A DNA stretch of 64,000 bases from Miltoncostaea oceani (GCF_018141545.1 NZ_CP064356.1:310001-374000); one strand, 5' to 3'. Shown: positions 49,796 to 59,159, counted from the first letter of the stretch. Program-made: numbers and translations. Notes: generated from the letters alone by a model not told the origin.

Positions 49796-50827
49796 GTGCG
49801 GATCGTCGTCACCGGAGCCACCGGCAACATCGGGACGGCGCTCCTGCGCGTCCTCTCGGTCGCGACCGGCGTGACGGAGGTCGTGGGGGTGTGCCGCCGC
49901 CCGCCCGCCACGGCACCCCCTCGGACGCGCTGGGTACGCGCCGACGTCGGAGCCGACGACCTCGGGCCCGCGATGGAGGGCGCCGACGCCGTCGTCCACC
50001 TCGCGTGGGCGATCCAGCCCTCCCACGACGAGGCCCGGCTCCGGCGCACGAACGTCACGGGCACGGGGCGGGTGATCGCCGCCGCCGCGGCGGCGGGCGC
50101 CCGGGTCCTCATCCATGTCTCGTCGGTCGGCGTCTACTCGCCCGGACCGGTCGACCGGGCGGTCGACGAGGAGTGGCCACGCGACGGAGTGCCCTCCAGT
50201 TCCTATTCCCGTCACAAGGCGGAGGTGGAGCGCCTCCTCGACGCCGCCGCCGGGGACGTCCCGGGGATGCGCATCGTCCGCGTCCGGCCCGGCCTCGTGT
50301 TCTCCCGGCGGGCGGCGACGGGCGTGCGCCGCCTGTTCGTCGGCCCGCTCGTCCCGCGGGCGCTGCTGGCGCCCTCGCGGATCCCGGTCGTGCCGCGGGT
50401 CGACCGGCTGAGGTTCCAGGCGGTCCACTCCGACGACGTCGCCGACGCACTCCACCGGGCGCTCACCCGGGACGTCGCGGGGGCGTTCAACCTCGCGGGC
50501 GACCCGGTGCTCGACCCCGACGTCCTCGCGGCGGCGCTCGGCGCGCGCGCGGTCCCCGTCCCGGCGCTGCTGGCGCGGGCCGTGGTCGCCGCGACGTGGC
50601 ACGCCCGCCTCCAGTCGACGTCGCCCGGCTGGCTCGACCTGGCGCGCGCGGCGCCGGTCATGGACACGACCCGTGCACGCACCCTGCTCGGGTGGGCGCC
50701 GCGGGTGCGGAGCACCGACGCCCTGCGGGAACTGCTCGAGGGGATGGCGGACGGGGCCGGCGCGCCCACTCCGCCGCTTTCGCCGATCCGGCACGTTCCC
50801 CGGTTCGGCGGCGCCCGCCCGGGGTAA
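49796..50827 (+). CDS. NAD-dependent epimerase/dehydratase family protein (extended SDR)
   Basis: 343 residues. Rossmann loop VTGATGNIGTALLRVL, catalytic SSVGVYSPG (Ser) and YSRHKAEVE (Tyr and Lys), and VHSDDVADALHRAL of sugar-nucleotide-type epimerases. It is atypical after residue 230, so a nucleotide sugar substrate is likely but not certain. Position before four glycosyltransferases suggests a role in supplying a sugar donor. GTG 49796 follows a stress-type promoter; the frame upstream is a shadow of the divergent gene. Confidence 0.83.
   Translation: MRIVVTGATGNIGTALLRVLSVATGVTEVVGVCRRPPATAPPRTRWVRADVGADDLGPAMEGADAVVHLAWAIQPSHDEARLRRTNVTGTGRVIAAAAAAGARVLIHVSSVGVYSPGPVDRAVDEEWPRDGVPSSSYSRHKAEVERLLDAAAGDVPGMRIVRVRPGLVFSRRAATGVRRLFVGPLVPRALLAPSRIPVVPRVDRLRFQAVHSDDVADALHRALTRDVAGAFNLAGDPVLDPDVLAAALGARAVPVPALLARAVVAATWHARLQSTSPGWLDLARAAPVMDTTRARTLLGWAPRVRSTDALRELLEGMADGAGAPTPPLSPIRHVPRFGGARPG
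50802..50827 (+). promoter_or_regulatory. Sigma-B/F-like promoter of the glycosyltransferase operon
   Basis: GGTTC (50802-50806), 15 bases, GGGTAA (50822-50827). The -10 box contains the TAA stop of the epimerase gene. It lies about 155 bases before the mini-ORF at 50983, so a leader of that length would be transcribed. Confidence 0.55.
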
Positions 50828-50982
50828 GCGGGGACGCGGTCCTTTCGGCCGCATGCGCGGGACGTCGGTCGACGGACCCCGCGACACCCCTCCGGCCCTG
50901 TCCCCGCCGGGGCGGGGCGACGGCCCGGGAGGCCCCGCACCGCCGCCCGGGGGAACGGCGACGACGGCGCGAAGGAGCGGGG

Positions 50983-51015
50983 ATGACGACACATCGCGGG
51001 GGACCGGCCCGATGA
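50983..51015 (+). CDS. Ten-codon leader ORF before the glycosyltransferase
   Basis: ATG 50983 with a good ribosome-binding site GAAGGAG (50971-50977) encodes MTTHRGGPAR and stops at 51015. Its TGA overlaps the ATG of the glycosyltransferase (ATGA at 51012). The larger gene has no Shine-Dalgarno of its own, so its translation may depend on this leader. No run of a single amino acid is present to suggest classical attenuation. Confidence 0.4.
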   Translation: MTTHRGGPAR

Positions 51016-52094
51016 CCGGCCGCCCCCGGGGACTGCGGATCGGCATGATCGCCGGGTCGCGCTTCCCCGTCGCCGAGCCGTTCGCGGGCGGCCTCGAGGC
51101 GCACACCTGGCTGCTCGCCACCCGCCTCGAGCGGCTCGGCGACCGCGTCACCGTGTTCGCGCCGCCCGGCAGCGACCCGCGGCTGCGGCTGCTGCCCCTG
51201 CCCGCCCCGGTGCGCCTGTCGGACGCCGCCCGCGCCGACGTGTCGGCCGGACCCGCGAGCGTGATGGCCGAGCACCACGCCTACCTCGGCGTGATGCTGC
51301 GGCTGCAGGCCGCGACCCCCGAGTTCGACGTCGTCCACAACAACTCCGTCCACCACCTGCCGGTCGCGATGGCGCGGGCGACGCCGGTGCCGATGGTCAC
51401 GACGCTGCACACCCCGCCGACCCCGTGGCTCGAGTCGGCCCTCGCCCTCTGCCCGCCGCCCGCCGCCTCGGCGTTCGTCGCCGTCTCCCGGCACACCGCC
51501 GCGGCCTGGTCGCACCTCGTCCCCGGCATCCGGGTCATCCCGAACGGGATCGACATGGACACGTGGACACCGGGGCCCGGCGGCCGCGACCTCGTGTGGT
51601 GCGGGCGGATCGTCCCGGAGAAGGCGCCGCACCTCGCGATCGACGCGGCGCGCGCCGCCGGCATGCGCCTGCGCCTCGCCGGCCCGGTCCACGACCCCGC
51701 CTACTGGCTCGCCGAGATCGCCCCGCGCCTCGGGCCGGACGCGCGCTGGGTCGGCCACCTCGCCGGGGCGGCCCTCCGGTCCCTGGTCGGGGCCTCGGCG
51801 GCGATGCTGATCACGCCGGAGTGGGACGAGCCCTACGGCCTGGTGGCGCTCGAGTCGCTCGCCTGCGGGACCCCCGTCGCGGCCGTCGGCCGGGGCGGCC
51901 TCCGCGAGATCCCCGACGCGGGGTCCGGCGTCCTCGTGGACGGCGGCGACGTCGACGCGCTCGCCCACGCGGCGCGGGCCGCCGCCCGGCTCGACCGCCG
52001 CGCGTGCCGCCGCCGCGCGCGGGACATCGGCTGCGCCGGGAGGATGGCGGCGGGGTACCGCCGCGTGTACGCGGAGCTGGCGGAGGCGGCGTGA
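51012..52094 (+). CDS. Glycosyltransferase, GT4 type
   Basis: 360 residues, GT-B fold. N-terminal acceptor domain IAGSRFPVAEPFAGGLEAHT, then PMVTTLHTPPTPW, SRHTAAAW and VIPNGIDMDTW at the domain border. The C-terminal donor domain has WCGRIVPEKAPHLAIDAA and the GT4 EX7E-type segment EWDEPYGLVALESLACGTP. It transfers a sugar from an NDP-sugar to a surface glycan or lipid. It leads a three-gene glycosyltransferase operon; translation is apparently coupled to the ten-codon leader ORF. Confidence 0.9.
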   Translation: MTGRPRGLRIGMIAGSRFPVAEPFAGGLEAHTWLLATRLERLGDRVTVFAPPGSDPRLRLLPLPAPVRLSDAARADVSAGPASVMAEHHAYLGVMLRLQAATPEFDVVHNNSVHHLPVAMARATPVPMVTTLHTPPTPWLESALALCPPPAASAFVAVSRHTAAAWSHLVPGIRVIPNGIDMDTWTPGPGGRDLVWCGRIVPEKAPHLAIDAARAAGMRLRLAGPVHDPAYWLAEIAPRLGPDARWVGHLAGAALRSLVGASAAMLITPEWDEPYGLVALESLACGTPVAAVGRGGLREIPDAGSGVLVDGGDVDALAHAARAAARLDRRACRRRARDIGCAGRMAAGYRRVYAELAEAA

Positions 52095-53086
52095 TCGGCT
52101 ACTACGTCCACCACGACGGCCGCGGCCACCTGGCGCGCGCGAGCGTCGTCGCCGACACCCTCGCGACGCCCGTCACCGGCCTCAGCTCGCTGCCCCGCCC
52201 CGACGGGTGGCGCGGCGACTGGGTGCTCCTGCCGCGCGACGACGACGGCGCCCCCCGCGACCCGGAGCGCGGCGGCGCGTGGCACTGGGCGCCCCGTGAC
52301 CACGCGGGGTTCGGCGCGCGGATGCGGGCCATCGCCGACTGGATCGTCCGCGCCCGCCCCGCCGCGCTCGTCAGCGACGTGTCGGTGGAGGTGCTCGCCC
52401 TCGCCGGGCTGCTCGGCGTGCGGACCGCGGGCGTGCTGCTGCACGGCCGCCGCGACGACCCCGCCCACCGCCTCGGGCACGCGACCGCCGACGTGCTCCT
52501 CGCGCCGTGGCCCGCCGGGCACCGGCGCCCCTGGCACGACGACCTGCCGACCCCCCTCGTGACGACGGGCGGGTTCGGGCGGTACGACGACCGCGCGCCG
52601 ACGCCTCCCCCGGGGGACCGCCGGGTGCTGGTCCTGGCGGGGGGCGGCCCGCACGCCATCGCACCCGGCGACGTCGCCGCCGCGGCGCGCGCGACGCCCG
52701 GCTGGACCTGGGACGCCGCGGGCCTCGGGACCGCCGGCCCCGCCCCGGTCGGGTGGCGGGGGTGGCGCGACGAGACGTGGGACCTTCTCGGCGCGGCGGA
52801 CGTCGTCGTCGCCACGGCCGGCAACGGCGTCGTCTCCGAGATCGCCGCGGCCCGCCGTCCCGCCGTCCTCGTGCCGCAGGAGCGCCCGTTCGGCGAGCAG
52901 GCCGCCCTCGCGGAGGGCGTCGCCCTCCGGTGTCCCGTGCGCGTCGTCGCCGGCTGGCCCGCGCCGGCGGCGTGGCCCGGCCTGCTGGACGACGTCGCCG
53001 CCCGCGACGGCGCGGCATGGGCGGACCACGTGGACGGCGGCGGCGCGGACCGGTTCGCGGGCGCCGTCGCGGAGCTCGCGGCATGA
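52091..53086 (+). CDS. Glycosyltransferase, MurG/GT28-like
   Basis: 331 residues, GT-B. Glycine-rich start GYYVHHDGRGHLARASVVAD (GxGH-like loop), and C-terminal nucleotide-sugar loop ATAGNGVVSEIAAARRPAVL, then VPQERPFGEQAALAEGVALR, matching the family 28 C-terminal domain. Acceptor and donor unknown. GTG 52091 overlaps the preceding glycosyltransferase, so it is part of the same operon. Confidence 0.8.
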   Translation: MIGYYVHHDGRGHLARASVVADTLATPVTGLSSLPRPDGWRGDWVLLPRDDDGAPRDPERGGAWHWAPRDHAGFGARMRAIADWIVRARPAALVSDVSVEVLALAGLLGVRTAGVLLHGRRDDPAHRLGHATADVLLAPWPAGHRRPWHDDLPTPLVTTGGFGRYDDRAPTPPPGDRRVLVLAGGGPHAIAPGDVAAAARATPGWTWDAAGLGTAGPAPVGWRGWRDETWDLLGAADVVVATAGNGVVSEIAAARRPAVLVPQERPFGEQAALAEGVALRCPVRVVAGWPAPAAWPGLLDDVAARDGAAWADHVDGGGADRFAGAVAELAA

Positions 53087-54318
53087 GCACCCGCACCGCG
53101 TCCCCGCGCGCACCCGCCGGCGTGATCCGCGTCGCGTCGCTGCCCGCCGAGCACGTCTACGTGCGCCACATCGCCGACCCCGGGGGGAGCGACGGCGTCG
53201 TGCGCCTGCCCGAGCCCTTCCGGGGCGGACCCGCGGGGGCGTCCTGGTACCCGTCGCCGATGCTCGACCCGCGGTGGATCGCGCGCAACGCCCACGCGTT
53301 CGACGTCATGCACGTCCATTTCGGGTTCGACCACCTGCCCGCGGAGCGGCTGCAGGCGGCGGTCGACGCGGTCCACGCGGCGGGGCGGCCGCTGGTCTTC
53401 ACGGTCCACGACCTGCGCAACCCGCACCACCTCGACCCGGCGGCCCACGACCGCGCCCTCGACGTGCTGGTCGCCGCCGCCGACGCCCTCATCACGCTGA
53501 CGCCGGGCGCCGCCGCCGAGATCGCCCGGCGCTGGGGGCGGGAGGCGCGGGTCGCCCCCCACCCCCACGTGGTGCCGGAGGCGCTCGTCGGGCGCCGCCC
53601 CCGTCGCGGCGGCCCGTTCACGGTCGGCATCCACCTGAAGAACGTGCGCGCCAACATGGTCGCCCTGCCGGCGGTCGAGGCCGTGCTCGCGGGGGTGGCG
53701 GCGGTCGGCGGCGGCGCCCGCCTGCGGATCGACATCCACGAGCGCCCCGACACGCCCGGCGACCCCCTGCACGCGCCGGAGCTGATGGTGCGGTTGCGCG
53801 AGCTGGCGCGCGACCCGGCCGTCGACCTCCACGTCCACCCCTTCTTCGACGACGACGCCCTGTGGGCGTACCTCGCGTCGCTCGACGTCAGCGTCCTGCC
53901 GTACCGGTTCGGGACGCACTCGGGCTGGCTGGAGGCGTGTCACGACCTCGGCACGGCGGTGGTCGCGCCCGACTGCGGCCACTACGCCGAGCAGCACGAC
54001 GTCGTCGGGTTCCGGTCGACCACCGACGCGGACGTCCGGCGGACCCTGCCGGGCGCGATCGCGCGGGCGCACGCCCGCGGCGCGCCCGTCCCCGCCGACC
54101 CGGCGGAGCGCCACGCCGAACGCGTCGCGCTCGCCGCCCTGCACCGCCGGGTCTACGCCGGGGTCATCGCCGCCGCCGCGTCCGCGCCGGCGCGGCGCGC
54201 GGCGTCGATCTCGCCGGGGGTGGGGTCGCGCAGCACCCGCACGTCGTCGCCGTCCCACGCGATCAGCCCGAGCCGGGCGAACCCGTCGAGCCAGCCGCCC
54301 ATCGGCCACCAGCCGTGA
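53083..54318 (+). CDS. Glycosyltransferase family protein (GT-B)
   Basis: 411 residues. FDVMHVHFGFDHL, FTVHDLRNPHH, ITLTPGAAAEIARRW and VAPHPHVVPE are GT4-like acceptor-domain landmarks; the donor-domain part (VSVLPYRFGTHSGWLEACHD) keeps a degenerate GT4 motif. The last 50 residues (from about 54170) are read antisense to the convergent GT2 gene, with Ser/Arg/Pro-rich unusual composition, so the true C-terminus is this odd tail or the two genes overlap by 166 bases for real. ATG 53083 overlaps the previous gene. Confidence 0.78.
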   Translation: MSTRTASPRAPAGVIRVASLPAEHVYVRHIADPGGSDGVVRLPEPFRGGPAGASWYPSPMLDPRWIARNAHAFDVMHVHFGFDHLPAERLQAAVDAVHAAGRPLVFTVHDLRNPHHLDPAAHDRALDVLVAAADALITLTPGAAAEIARRWGREARVAPHPHVVPEALVGRRPRRGGPFTVGIHLKNVRANMVALPAVEAVLAGVAAVGGGARLRIDIHERPDTPGDPLHAPELMVRLRELARDPAVDLHVHPFFDDDALWAYLASLDVSVLPYRFGTHSGWLEACHDLGTAVVAPDCGHYAEQHDVVGFRSTTDADVRRTLPGAIARAHARGAPVPADPAERHAERVALAALHRRVYAGVIAAAASAPARRAASISPGVGSRSTRTSSPSHAISPSRANPSSQPPIGHQP

Positions 54319-55037
54319 CGGTCGCGGAAGACGCGCGCGTTCGCGAGGGTCGCGCGGAACTGCTGGAGCGGCGGGTCCCAGACGTCGTGGTGCTGGTGGA
54401 GGACCTCGGCGCCGGCGACGACGCGGAGCGGCACGCCCGCGGCGCGCGCACGGATCGCCAGGTCGGTGTCCTCGCCCGCGTACCCCTGGAACCCCTCGTG
54501 GAACCCGCCGAGCTCCAGGAAGCGGTCGCGCCGCATCGCGAAGCAGGTCCCCCACACCAGCTCGTGGCGGTCGCAGGCCGCGACCCCCGCGGCCGGGGGC
54601 GCCGGCCGCCCCGGGTGGCGCCGGCCGAGGGCGCGCAGCCCCCCGGCGGTCCAATCGTCGCCGACCGCCCCCGGGGGCAGGTAGAGGATGTCGCCGATGG
54701 CGATGGCGTCCTCGTCGGCGAGCGCCGCGTCGAGGGCCGCGACGAGCCCCGGCCCGGGGATCGCGTCCGCGTCGAGGAAGCAGACCGCCGACCCCGTCGC
54801 GGCGGCCGCCGCCCGGTTGCGCGCCGCCGAGTAGGGGATGACCTCGTCGTCGCCGGGGAGCTCCTCGACCACCACGCGCACGCGCCGGGCCGCCGCCAGC
54901 ACGGGCGCCGGGTCCTCCCCGCCGGCCCGCACGACGACAAGCTCCCGCGGCGGCACGGTGGATCGCTCGAGCCCCTCCAGCACACGGCGCAGCAGGGCGT
55001 TGCGGTTGCGCACCAGCGTGCAGACGCTCAGGGACAT
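54153..55037 (-). CDS. Glycosyltransferase family 2
   Basis: 294 residues, GT-A fold. SLSVCTLVRNRNALLRRVLE at the start, DDEVIPYSAARNRAAAAATG, the metal-binding FLDADAIPGPG (DxD-like), WGTCFAMRRDRFLELGGFHE and EGFQGYAGEDTDLAIRARAA (ED acid/base) match GT2/GT27-type enzymes. ATG 55037 has GAGGAG 5 bases upstream. It is convergent with the previous glycosyltransferase (166-base overlap) and divergent from the sulfotransferase with only about 23 bases between. Confidence 0.9.
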   Translation of the reverse strand: MSLSVCTLVRNRNALLRRVLEGLERSTVPPRELVVVRAGGEDPAPVLAAARRVRVVVEELPGDDEVIPYSAARNRAAAAATGSAVCFLDADAIPGPGLVAALDAALADEDAIAIGDILYLPPGAVGDDWTAGGLRALGRRHPGRPAPPAAGVAACDRHELVWGTCFAMRRDRFLELGGFHEGFQGYAGEDTDLAIRARAAGVPLRVVAGAEVLHQHHDVWDPPLQQFRATLANARVFRDRHGWWPMGGWLDGFARLGLIAWDGDDVRVLRDPTPGEIDAARRAGADAAAAMTPA

Positions 55038-55060
55038 CGGTGCTCCTCGGCGGTGGTGGG

Positions 55061-55795
55061 GTGACCCGGTCGGTGGTGGTGCTCGGGGCGGGCCGCAGCG
55101 GGACGAGCATGGTCGCGGGCCTCCTCGCGGACGCCGGACTCGACCCGGGCGGGGACCTGATCCCCGCCTCGCCCGCGAACCCCACGGGCTACTTCGAGGA
55201 CCTCGGGGTGAACCGGCTCAACGACGACCTGCTGGCGCCGTGCCTCGCGGATTCGCGGGTGAGGGTGCCGCGGCGCCTCGGGTGGCTCGCGGCGCTGCCG
55301 GACCCCGGCGGCATCGCGCCGACCCCCGCCCAGCGGGCGCGGATGCGCGCCCTGCTGCCGGAGGGGCCGTTCTGCCTGAAGGATCCGCGCCTGTCGTACA
55401 CCCTCGCCGCGTGGCGACCGGTGCTTCCGCCCGGCACCGCCTTCGCCTGCGTCTTCCGGGACCCGGCCCGCGTCGTCGCGAGCGTGCAGCGGGACGCGCG
55501 GCGCGACCCCACCTACTACGAGGGGTACGACCCGACGCCGGAGGCGGTCTTCGCGACGTGGGAGTGCGCCTACCGGGCGATCCTCGACCGTCACGCGGTC
55601 ACCGGGACGTGGGCGTTCATCGACGCCGACGACCTCGTGGTGCACGGGGACACCGGCGCGCTGTCGCGGCTCGCCGGCTGCGAGGTGGCGGCGGGGCGGA
55701 TCGACGCCGCGCTGCGGCGCAGCGCCCCCGCGGAACGGCCCCCCGCCGCCGTGCGGCGGCTCCACGACGAGCTGCGCCGGCGGGCCTCCTCCTGA
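55061..55795 (+). CDS. Sulfotransferase family protein
   Basis: 244 residues. The PAPS-binding P-loop is GAGRSGTSMVAGLL, and the 3'-phosphate region is FACVFRDPARVVASV. LKDPRLSYTLAAW is a further family landmark. It would transfer sulfate from PAPS to a sugar hydroxyl, probably on the glycan built by the neighbouring glycosyltransferases. Start chosen at GTG 55061; GTG 55040 would add seven residues (LLGGGG). The promoter must lie inside the divergent GT2 coding sequence. Confidence 0.85.
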   Translation: MTRSVVVLGAGRSGTSMVAGLLADAGLDPGGDLIPASPANPTGYFEDLGVNRLNDDLLAPCLADSRVRVPRRLGWLAALPDPGGIAPTPAQRARMRALLPEGPFCLKDPRLSYTLAAWRPVLPPGTAFACVFRDPARVVASVQRDARRDPTYYEGYDPTPEAVFATWECAYRAILDRHAVTGTWAFIDADDLVVHGDTGALSRLAGCEVAAGRIDAALRRSAPAERPPAAVRRLHDELRRRASS

Positions 55796-55812
55796 GCGCG
55801 TGACCGCCGGGG

Positions 55813-56217
55813 TCACGGCGGGGGGACGGGCACCTCGGCCCATGCCCGCGCCCCCGCGGCGCCGGAGACGCCCCACCGGCTGCTGAGGGCCGCGGTCGTC
55901 CGCAGCCCGGCGTCGTCGTGCGCCCCGCCCGCCGCGCCGGGGGACGCCGACAGCTCCGACGCCTGGTCCGAGACCTCGACCCGTACGACGTCCGCCGAGC
56001 GCCGCAGCCGGAGGCGCAGCACCCCGCCCGGCCGGGCCCCCGACCGGACGCAGTGCGCGACGAGCTGGGAGGTGACGAGGACGAGCGTCTCGTGGGCCCC
56101 GCCGGGCGCGAGGTCCGCGAGGTGCGGCCGCACCGCCCGGCGCGCCTCGCCCGGCGCGTCCGGGCCCGCGACGACACGCAGGCAGACGGTGCGGTTCGTG
56201 CGTGGTCCGGCGGGCAT
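55813..56217 (-). CDS. Anti-sigma-factor-type ATPase (HATPase, RsbW/SpoIIAB-like), degenerate
   Basis: 134 residues. Size and order match RsbW-like serine kinases: RVVAGPDAPGEARRAVRPHL, then the N-box helix VTSQLVAHCVRSG, where the usual E-x-x-x-N is Q-x-x-x-H, then VRVEVSDQASELSASPGAAG in place of the DxGxG loop. Key ATP-binding residues are therefore absent or changed, and kinase activity is doubtful. It may be a binding-only partner. ATG 56217 is preceded by a sigma-B/F-like promoter, and STAS and PP2C genes lie within 7 kb. Confidence 0.78.
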   Translation of the reverse strand: MPAGPRTNRTVCLRVVAGPDAPGEARRAVRPHLADLAPGGAHETLVLVTSQLVAHCVRSGARPGGVLRLRLRRSADVVRVEVSDQASELSASPGAAGGAHDDAGLRTTAALSSRWGVSGAAGARAWAEVPVPPP

Positions 56218-56229
56218 GGGAGACAGGCG

Positions 56230-56255
56230 GTTCCCCCCCGGCGGCGCGGCAAACC
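56230..56255 (-). promoter_or_regulatory. Sigma-B/F-like promoter of the HATPase gene
   Basis: Minus strand GGTTT (56255-56251), 15 bases, GGGAAC (56235-56230), then ATG 56217 after 12 bases. The 15-base spacing is identical to six other sites in this region. Confidence 0.5.
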
Positions 56256-56286
56256 ACGCCGGTCACCGGGGGACGCCCGGCGGCCG

Positions 56287-58380
56287 TCAGCGCCGCCGGA
56301 TCACCGCCATCGACCGGCCGTCGAGCGTGACCTCCCCACCGCCGGCGATCTCGCCCGGTACGCCGTCGTCGCTCGACAGGATCCTCTCCCATGCGCCGCC
56401 GAGCCCCTCCGGCAGGCGGAACGGCACCGGCTCGTGGTGGGCGTTGATGAGCAGGGCGAAGGTGTCGTCGGTCACGGGGCGCCCGCGGCGGTCGCGCTCG
56501 CCGATGGCGTCGCCGTCCAGCACGAGGCCGACGGCGTGGTGGTGGGCGTCCCAGTCGTCGTCGGCCATCTCCTCGCCGTCGGCGCGCAGCCAGATCGAGT
56601 CGGGCGGCCGGTCGCCCTGCGTTCGACCGCTGAGGAACAGCCGCTGCCGGAAGACGGGGTGGTCGCGCCGCAGGGAGATGACGTCGCGCGTGAACGCGAG
56701 CAGCGACTCCTGCTCATCGTCGAGCTCCCAGTCGAACCAGCTGATCTCGCTGTCCTGGCAGTAGCCGTTGTTGTTGCCCTGCTGGGTGCGGCCCATCTCG
56801 TCGCCGCCGAGCAGCATCGGGACGCCCTGCGACAGCAGCAGCGTCATGAGCAGGTTGCGCTGCTGGCGGGCCCGGAGCGCGATGATGCCGGGGTCGTCGG
56901 TCGGCCCCTCGGCGCCGTGGTTCCAGCTGCGGTCCCCGTCGGATCCGTCGCGGTTGTCCTCGCCGTTGGCCTCGTTGTGCTTCTCGTCGTACGACACGAG
57001 GTCGCGCAGGCAGAAGCCGTCGTGGGCGGTGATGAAGTTGACCGACGACGTCGGCCGCCGCCCGTCCCCCTCGTACAGCTCGCTCGAGGCGGTGAGGCGG
57101 GCCGCGATGTCCGGGGCGCCGGGGCCCTCGCCGCGCCAGAAGTCGCGCACCGAGTCGCGGTAGGCGCCGTTCCACTCGGCCCACTGGACCGGGAAGTTGC
57201 CGACCTGGTAGCCGCCGGGGCCGACGTCCCAGGGCTCGGCGATCAGCTTCACCTGCGACAGGACCGGGTCCTGGTGGACGACGTCGAAGAAGCCCGAGAG
57301 CCGGTCGACCTCGTAGAACTCGCGGGCGAGGCTCGACGCGAGGTCGAAGCGGAAGCCGTCGACGTGCATCTCGGTGACCCAGTACCGCAGGCTGTCCATG
57401 ATGAGCCGCAGCACGCTCGGGTGGACCGGGTTGAGCGTGTTGCCCGTCCCCGTGAAGTCCATGTAGTGGGCGTCGTCGTCGGGCGGCCGCCGGTAGTACG
57501 AGTGGTTGTCGACGCCCTTGAACGAGAACATCGGGCCCAGGTGGTTGCCCTCGGCGGTGTGGTTGTAGACGACGTCGAGGATCACCTCGATGCCCGCCGC
57601 GTGCAGCGCCTTCACCATCCGCTTGAACTCGGCGACCTGCTCGCCGCGGACCCCGCCGGAGGCGTAGCCGGCGTGGGGGGCGAGGAAGCCGATCGACGAG
57701 TAGCCCCAGTAGTTCGTGAGCCCCCGCTCGACCAGCGCCTGCTCCGAGATGAAGTGGTGGACGGGCAGCAGCTCGACGGCGGTGACGCCGAGGGACCGCA
57801 GGTGGGCGATCGACGCGTCGCTGCCGAGGCCGGCGTAGGTGCCGCGCAGCTCCTCCGGGACGCCGGGGTGGCGTCGGGTGAAGCCCTTGACGTGGACCTC
57901 GTAGATGACGCTCTCGCTCCAGCTCACGGCGGGCGGGGCGTCGTCGCCCCAGTCGAAGGCCGGGTCGATCACGACGGACTTCGGGACGGCGGGGGCGCTG
58001 TCGCGGTCGTCGATCCGGGTGCCGGTCTCGTCGCCCGCGACGTACGGCAGGACGGGCGCGGCGTCCCAGGCGACGTCGCCCTCGATCGCCTTCGCGTACG
58101 GGTCGATCAGCAGGCGGGCGGGGTTGAAGCGGTGGCCCTGCTCGGGCGCCCACGGCCCGTGCACGCGGTAGCCGTACCGCTGGCCCGGTCCGACGCCCGG
58201 GACGTACCCGTGCCAGTGGAACTGCGTCCGCTCCGTCAGCCCGATCCGGGTCTCGGCGCCGTCGTCGTCGAAGAGGCAGAGCTCGACGCCCTCGGCGTTC
58301 TCGGAGAAGAGCGCGAAGTTCGTCCCCTCACCGTCCCAGGTCGCCCCCAGCGGGAACGGCCGCCCCGGCCATGACTCCAT
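56287..58380 (-). CDS. glgX: Glycogen debranching enzyme GlgX (isoamylase family, GH13)
   Basis: 697 residues. N-terminal CBM48 ([20 protein letters not shown]), then the GH13 barrel with conserved regions [12 protein letters not shown] (I), [12 protein letters not shown] (II, nucleophile Asp), LIAEPWDV (III, acid Glu) and [10 protein letters not shown] (IV). The segment [18 protein letters not shown] is typical of GlgX. It hydrolyses alpha-1,6 branches of limit dextrin and can feed trehalose synthesis. The start is ATG 58380 with GGAGG 10 bases upstream; GTG 58386 is possible. Preceded by a sigma-B/F-like promoter. Confidence 0.94.
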   Translation of the reverse strand: MESWPGRPFPLGATWDGEGTNFALFSENAEGVELCLFDDDGAETRIGLTERTQFHWHGYVPGVGPGQRYGYRVHGPWAPEQGHRFNPARLLIDPYAKAIEGDVAWDAAPVLPYVAGDETGTRIDDRDSAPAVPKSVVIDPAFDWGDDAPPAVSWSESVIYEVHVKGFTRRHPGVPEELRGTYAGLGSDASIAHLRSLGVTAVELLPVHHFISEQALVERGLTNYWGYSSIGFLAPHAGYASGGVRGEQVAEFKRMVKALHAAGIEVILDVVYNHTAEGNHLGPMFSFKGVDNHSYYRRPPDDDAHYMDFTGTGNTLNPVHPSVLRLIMDSLRYWVTEMHVDGFRFDLASSLAREFYEVDRLSGFFDVVHQDPVLSQVKLIAEPWDVGPGGYQVGNFPVQWAEWNGAYRDSVRDFWRGEGPGAPDIAARLTASSELYEGDGRRPTSSVNFITAHDGFCLRDLVSYDEKHNEANGEDNRDGSDGDRSWNHGAEGPTDDPGIIALRARQQRNLLMTLLLSQGVPMLLGGDEMGRTQQGNNNGYCQDSEISWFDWELDDEQESLLAFTRDVISLRRDHPVFRQRLFLSGRTQGDRPPDSIWLRADGEEMADDDWDAHHHAVGLVLDGDAIGERDRRGRPVTDDTFALLINAHHEPVPFRLPEGLGGAWERILSSDDGVPGEIAGGGEVTLDGRSMAVIRRR

Positions 58381-58424
58381 CTGCACGTGTCCTCCTGTCG
58401 GCACCGGCTCGTCGTCGCAGCGGA

Positions 58425-58450
58425 GTGCCCGCACGGACGCAGATCGAACC
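58425..58450 (-). promoter_or_regulatory. Sigma-B/F-like promoter of glgX
   Basis: Minus strand GGTTC (58450-58446), 15 bases, GGGCAC (58430-58425). It lies in the 71-base gap before glgX, directly after the hydrolase stop, so glgX has its own promoter although both genes point the same way. Confidence 0.5.
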
Positions 58451-58451
58451 G

Positions 58452-59159
58452 TCACCCGCCGGCGAGGGCCGCCGTCGCCTGCGGTGAGGCGTCCACGCCG
58501 GTCACGCGGCGGACCTCGTCGCGCACGATCCGGGTCCAGGCCCCCGCCCGCGGCAGCGGCACGAGGCCGCCCCACGGCGCCCGCACGGCGATGCCGTGGA
58601 CGGCGCCGCGGATGACGGTGCGCTCCACGTCCACGCCGAGGCCGCGGGCCCGCCGGGCGGCCGACTCCGACACCCCGGGGTCGATGCCCGGCAGCAGGGG
58701 GCCGCGCCCGTCGAGCGTGCCGTGCGCGATCCGCAGACGCCGCCCCGCGAGCCGGCCCAGGTCGACGGTCGGCGGCAGCCACGGCGCGAGGGCGACGACG
58801 GCCTGCACGGCGGGATCGTCGGCGAGCGCGACGGCGATCGCGCCGCCGAGCGAGAACCCGACGGCGGCGCGGACCGGGCTGCCCATCGACCGCAGCGCCC
58901 CCCGGACGAGCCGGCCGTCCTCGACGCTCGCGTCCATGCGCCGCCACGACCCGTGGCGGTACCGCACCTCGGCGACCAGCAGGTCGGCCCGGCGCGTCGC
59001 GAGGCGGGCGGCGAGCCACTCGGTGCTCGGGCTCCAGACGCCCGGCCGGTCGTCGCGGGAGCTCCCACCGAGCAGGAGCACGCACGGCGCGTCCCCGGGT
59101 CCGCGCAGCCGCAGCTCGGGGCCGCCGGGGATCGTGATCGTGCGGGTCTCGCTGCGCAT
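58452..59159 (-). CDS. Alpha/beta hydrolase
   Basis: 235 residues. Nucleophile elbow GFSLGGA (Ser), [17 protein letters not shown] as the oxyanion-hole side, and GAVHGIA carrying the catalytic His. The lid is small. The reaction is not determined; an esterase or dienelactone-hydrolase-like activity is possible. ATG 59159 has GAGG 12 bases upstream; ATG 59171 in frame is an alternative. Divergent from the manganese catalase, with stress-type promoters for both. Confidence 0.78.
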   Translation of the reverse strand: MRSETRTITIPGGPELRLRGPGDAPCVLLLGGSSRDDRPGVWSPSTEWLAARLATRRADLLVAEVRYRHGSWRRMDASVEDGRLVRGALRSMGSPVRAAVGFSLGGAIAVALADDPAVQAVVALAPWLPPTVDLGRLAGRRLRIAHGTLDGRGPLLPGIDPGVSESAARRARGLGVDVERTVIRGAVHGIAVRAPWGGLVPLPRAGAWTRIVRDEVRRVTGVDASPQATAALAGG

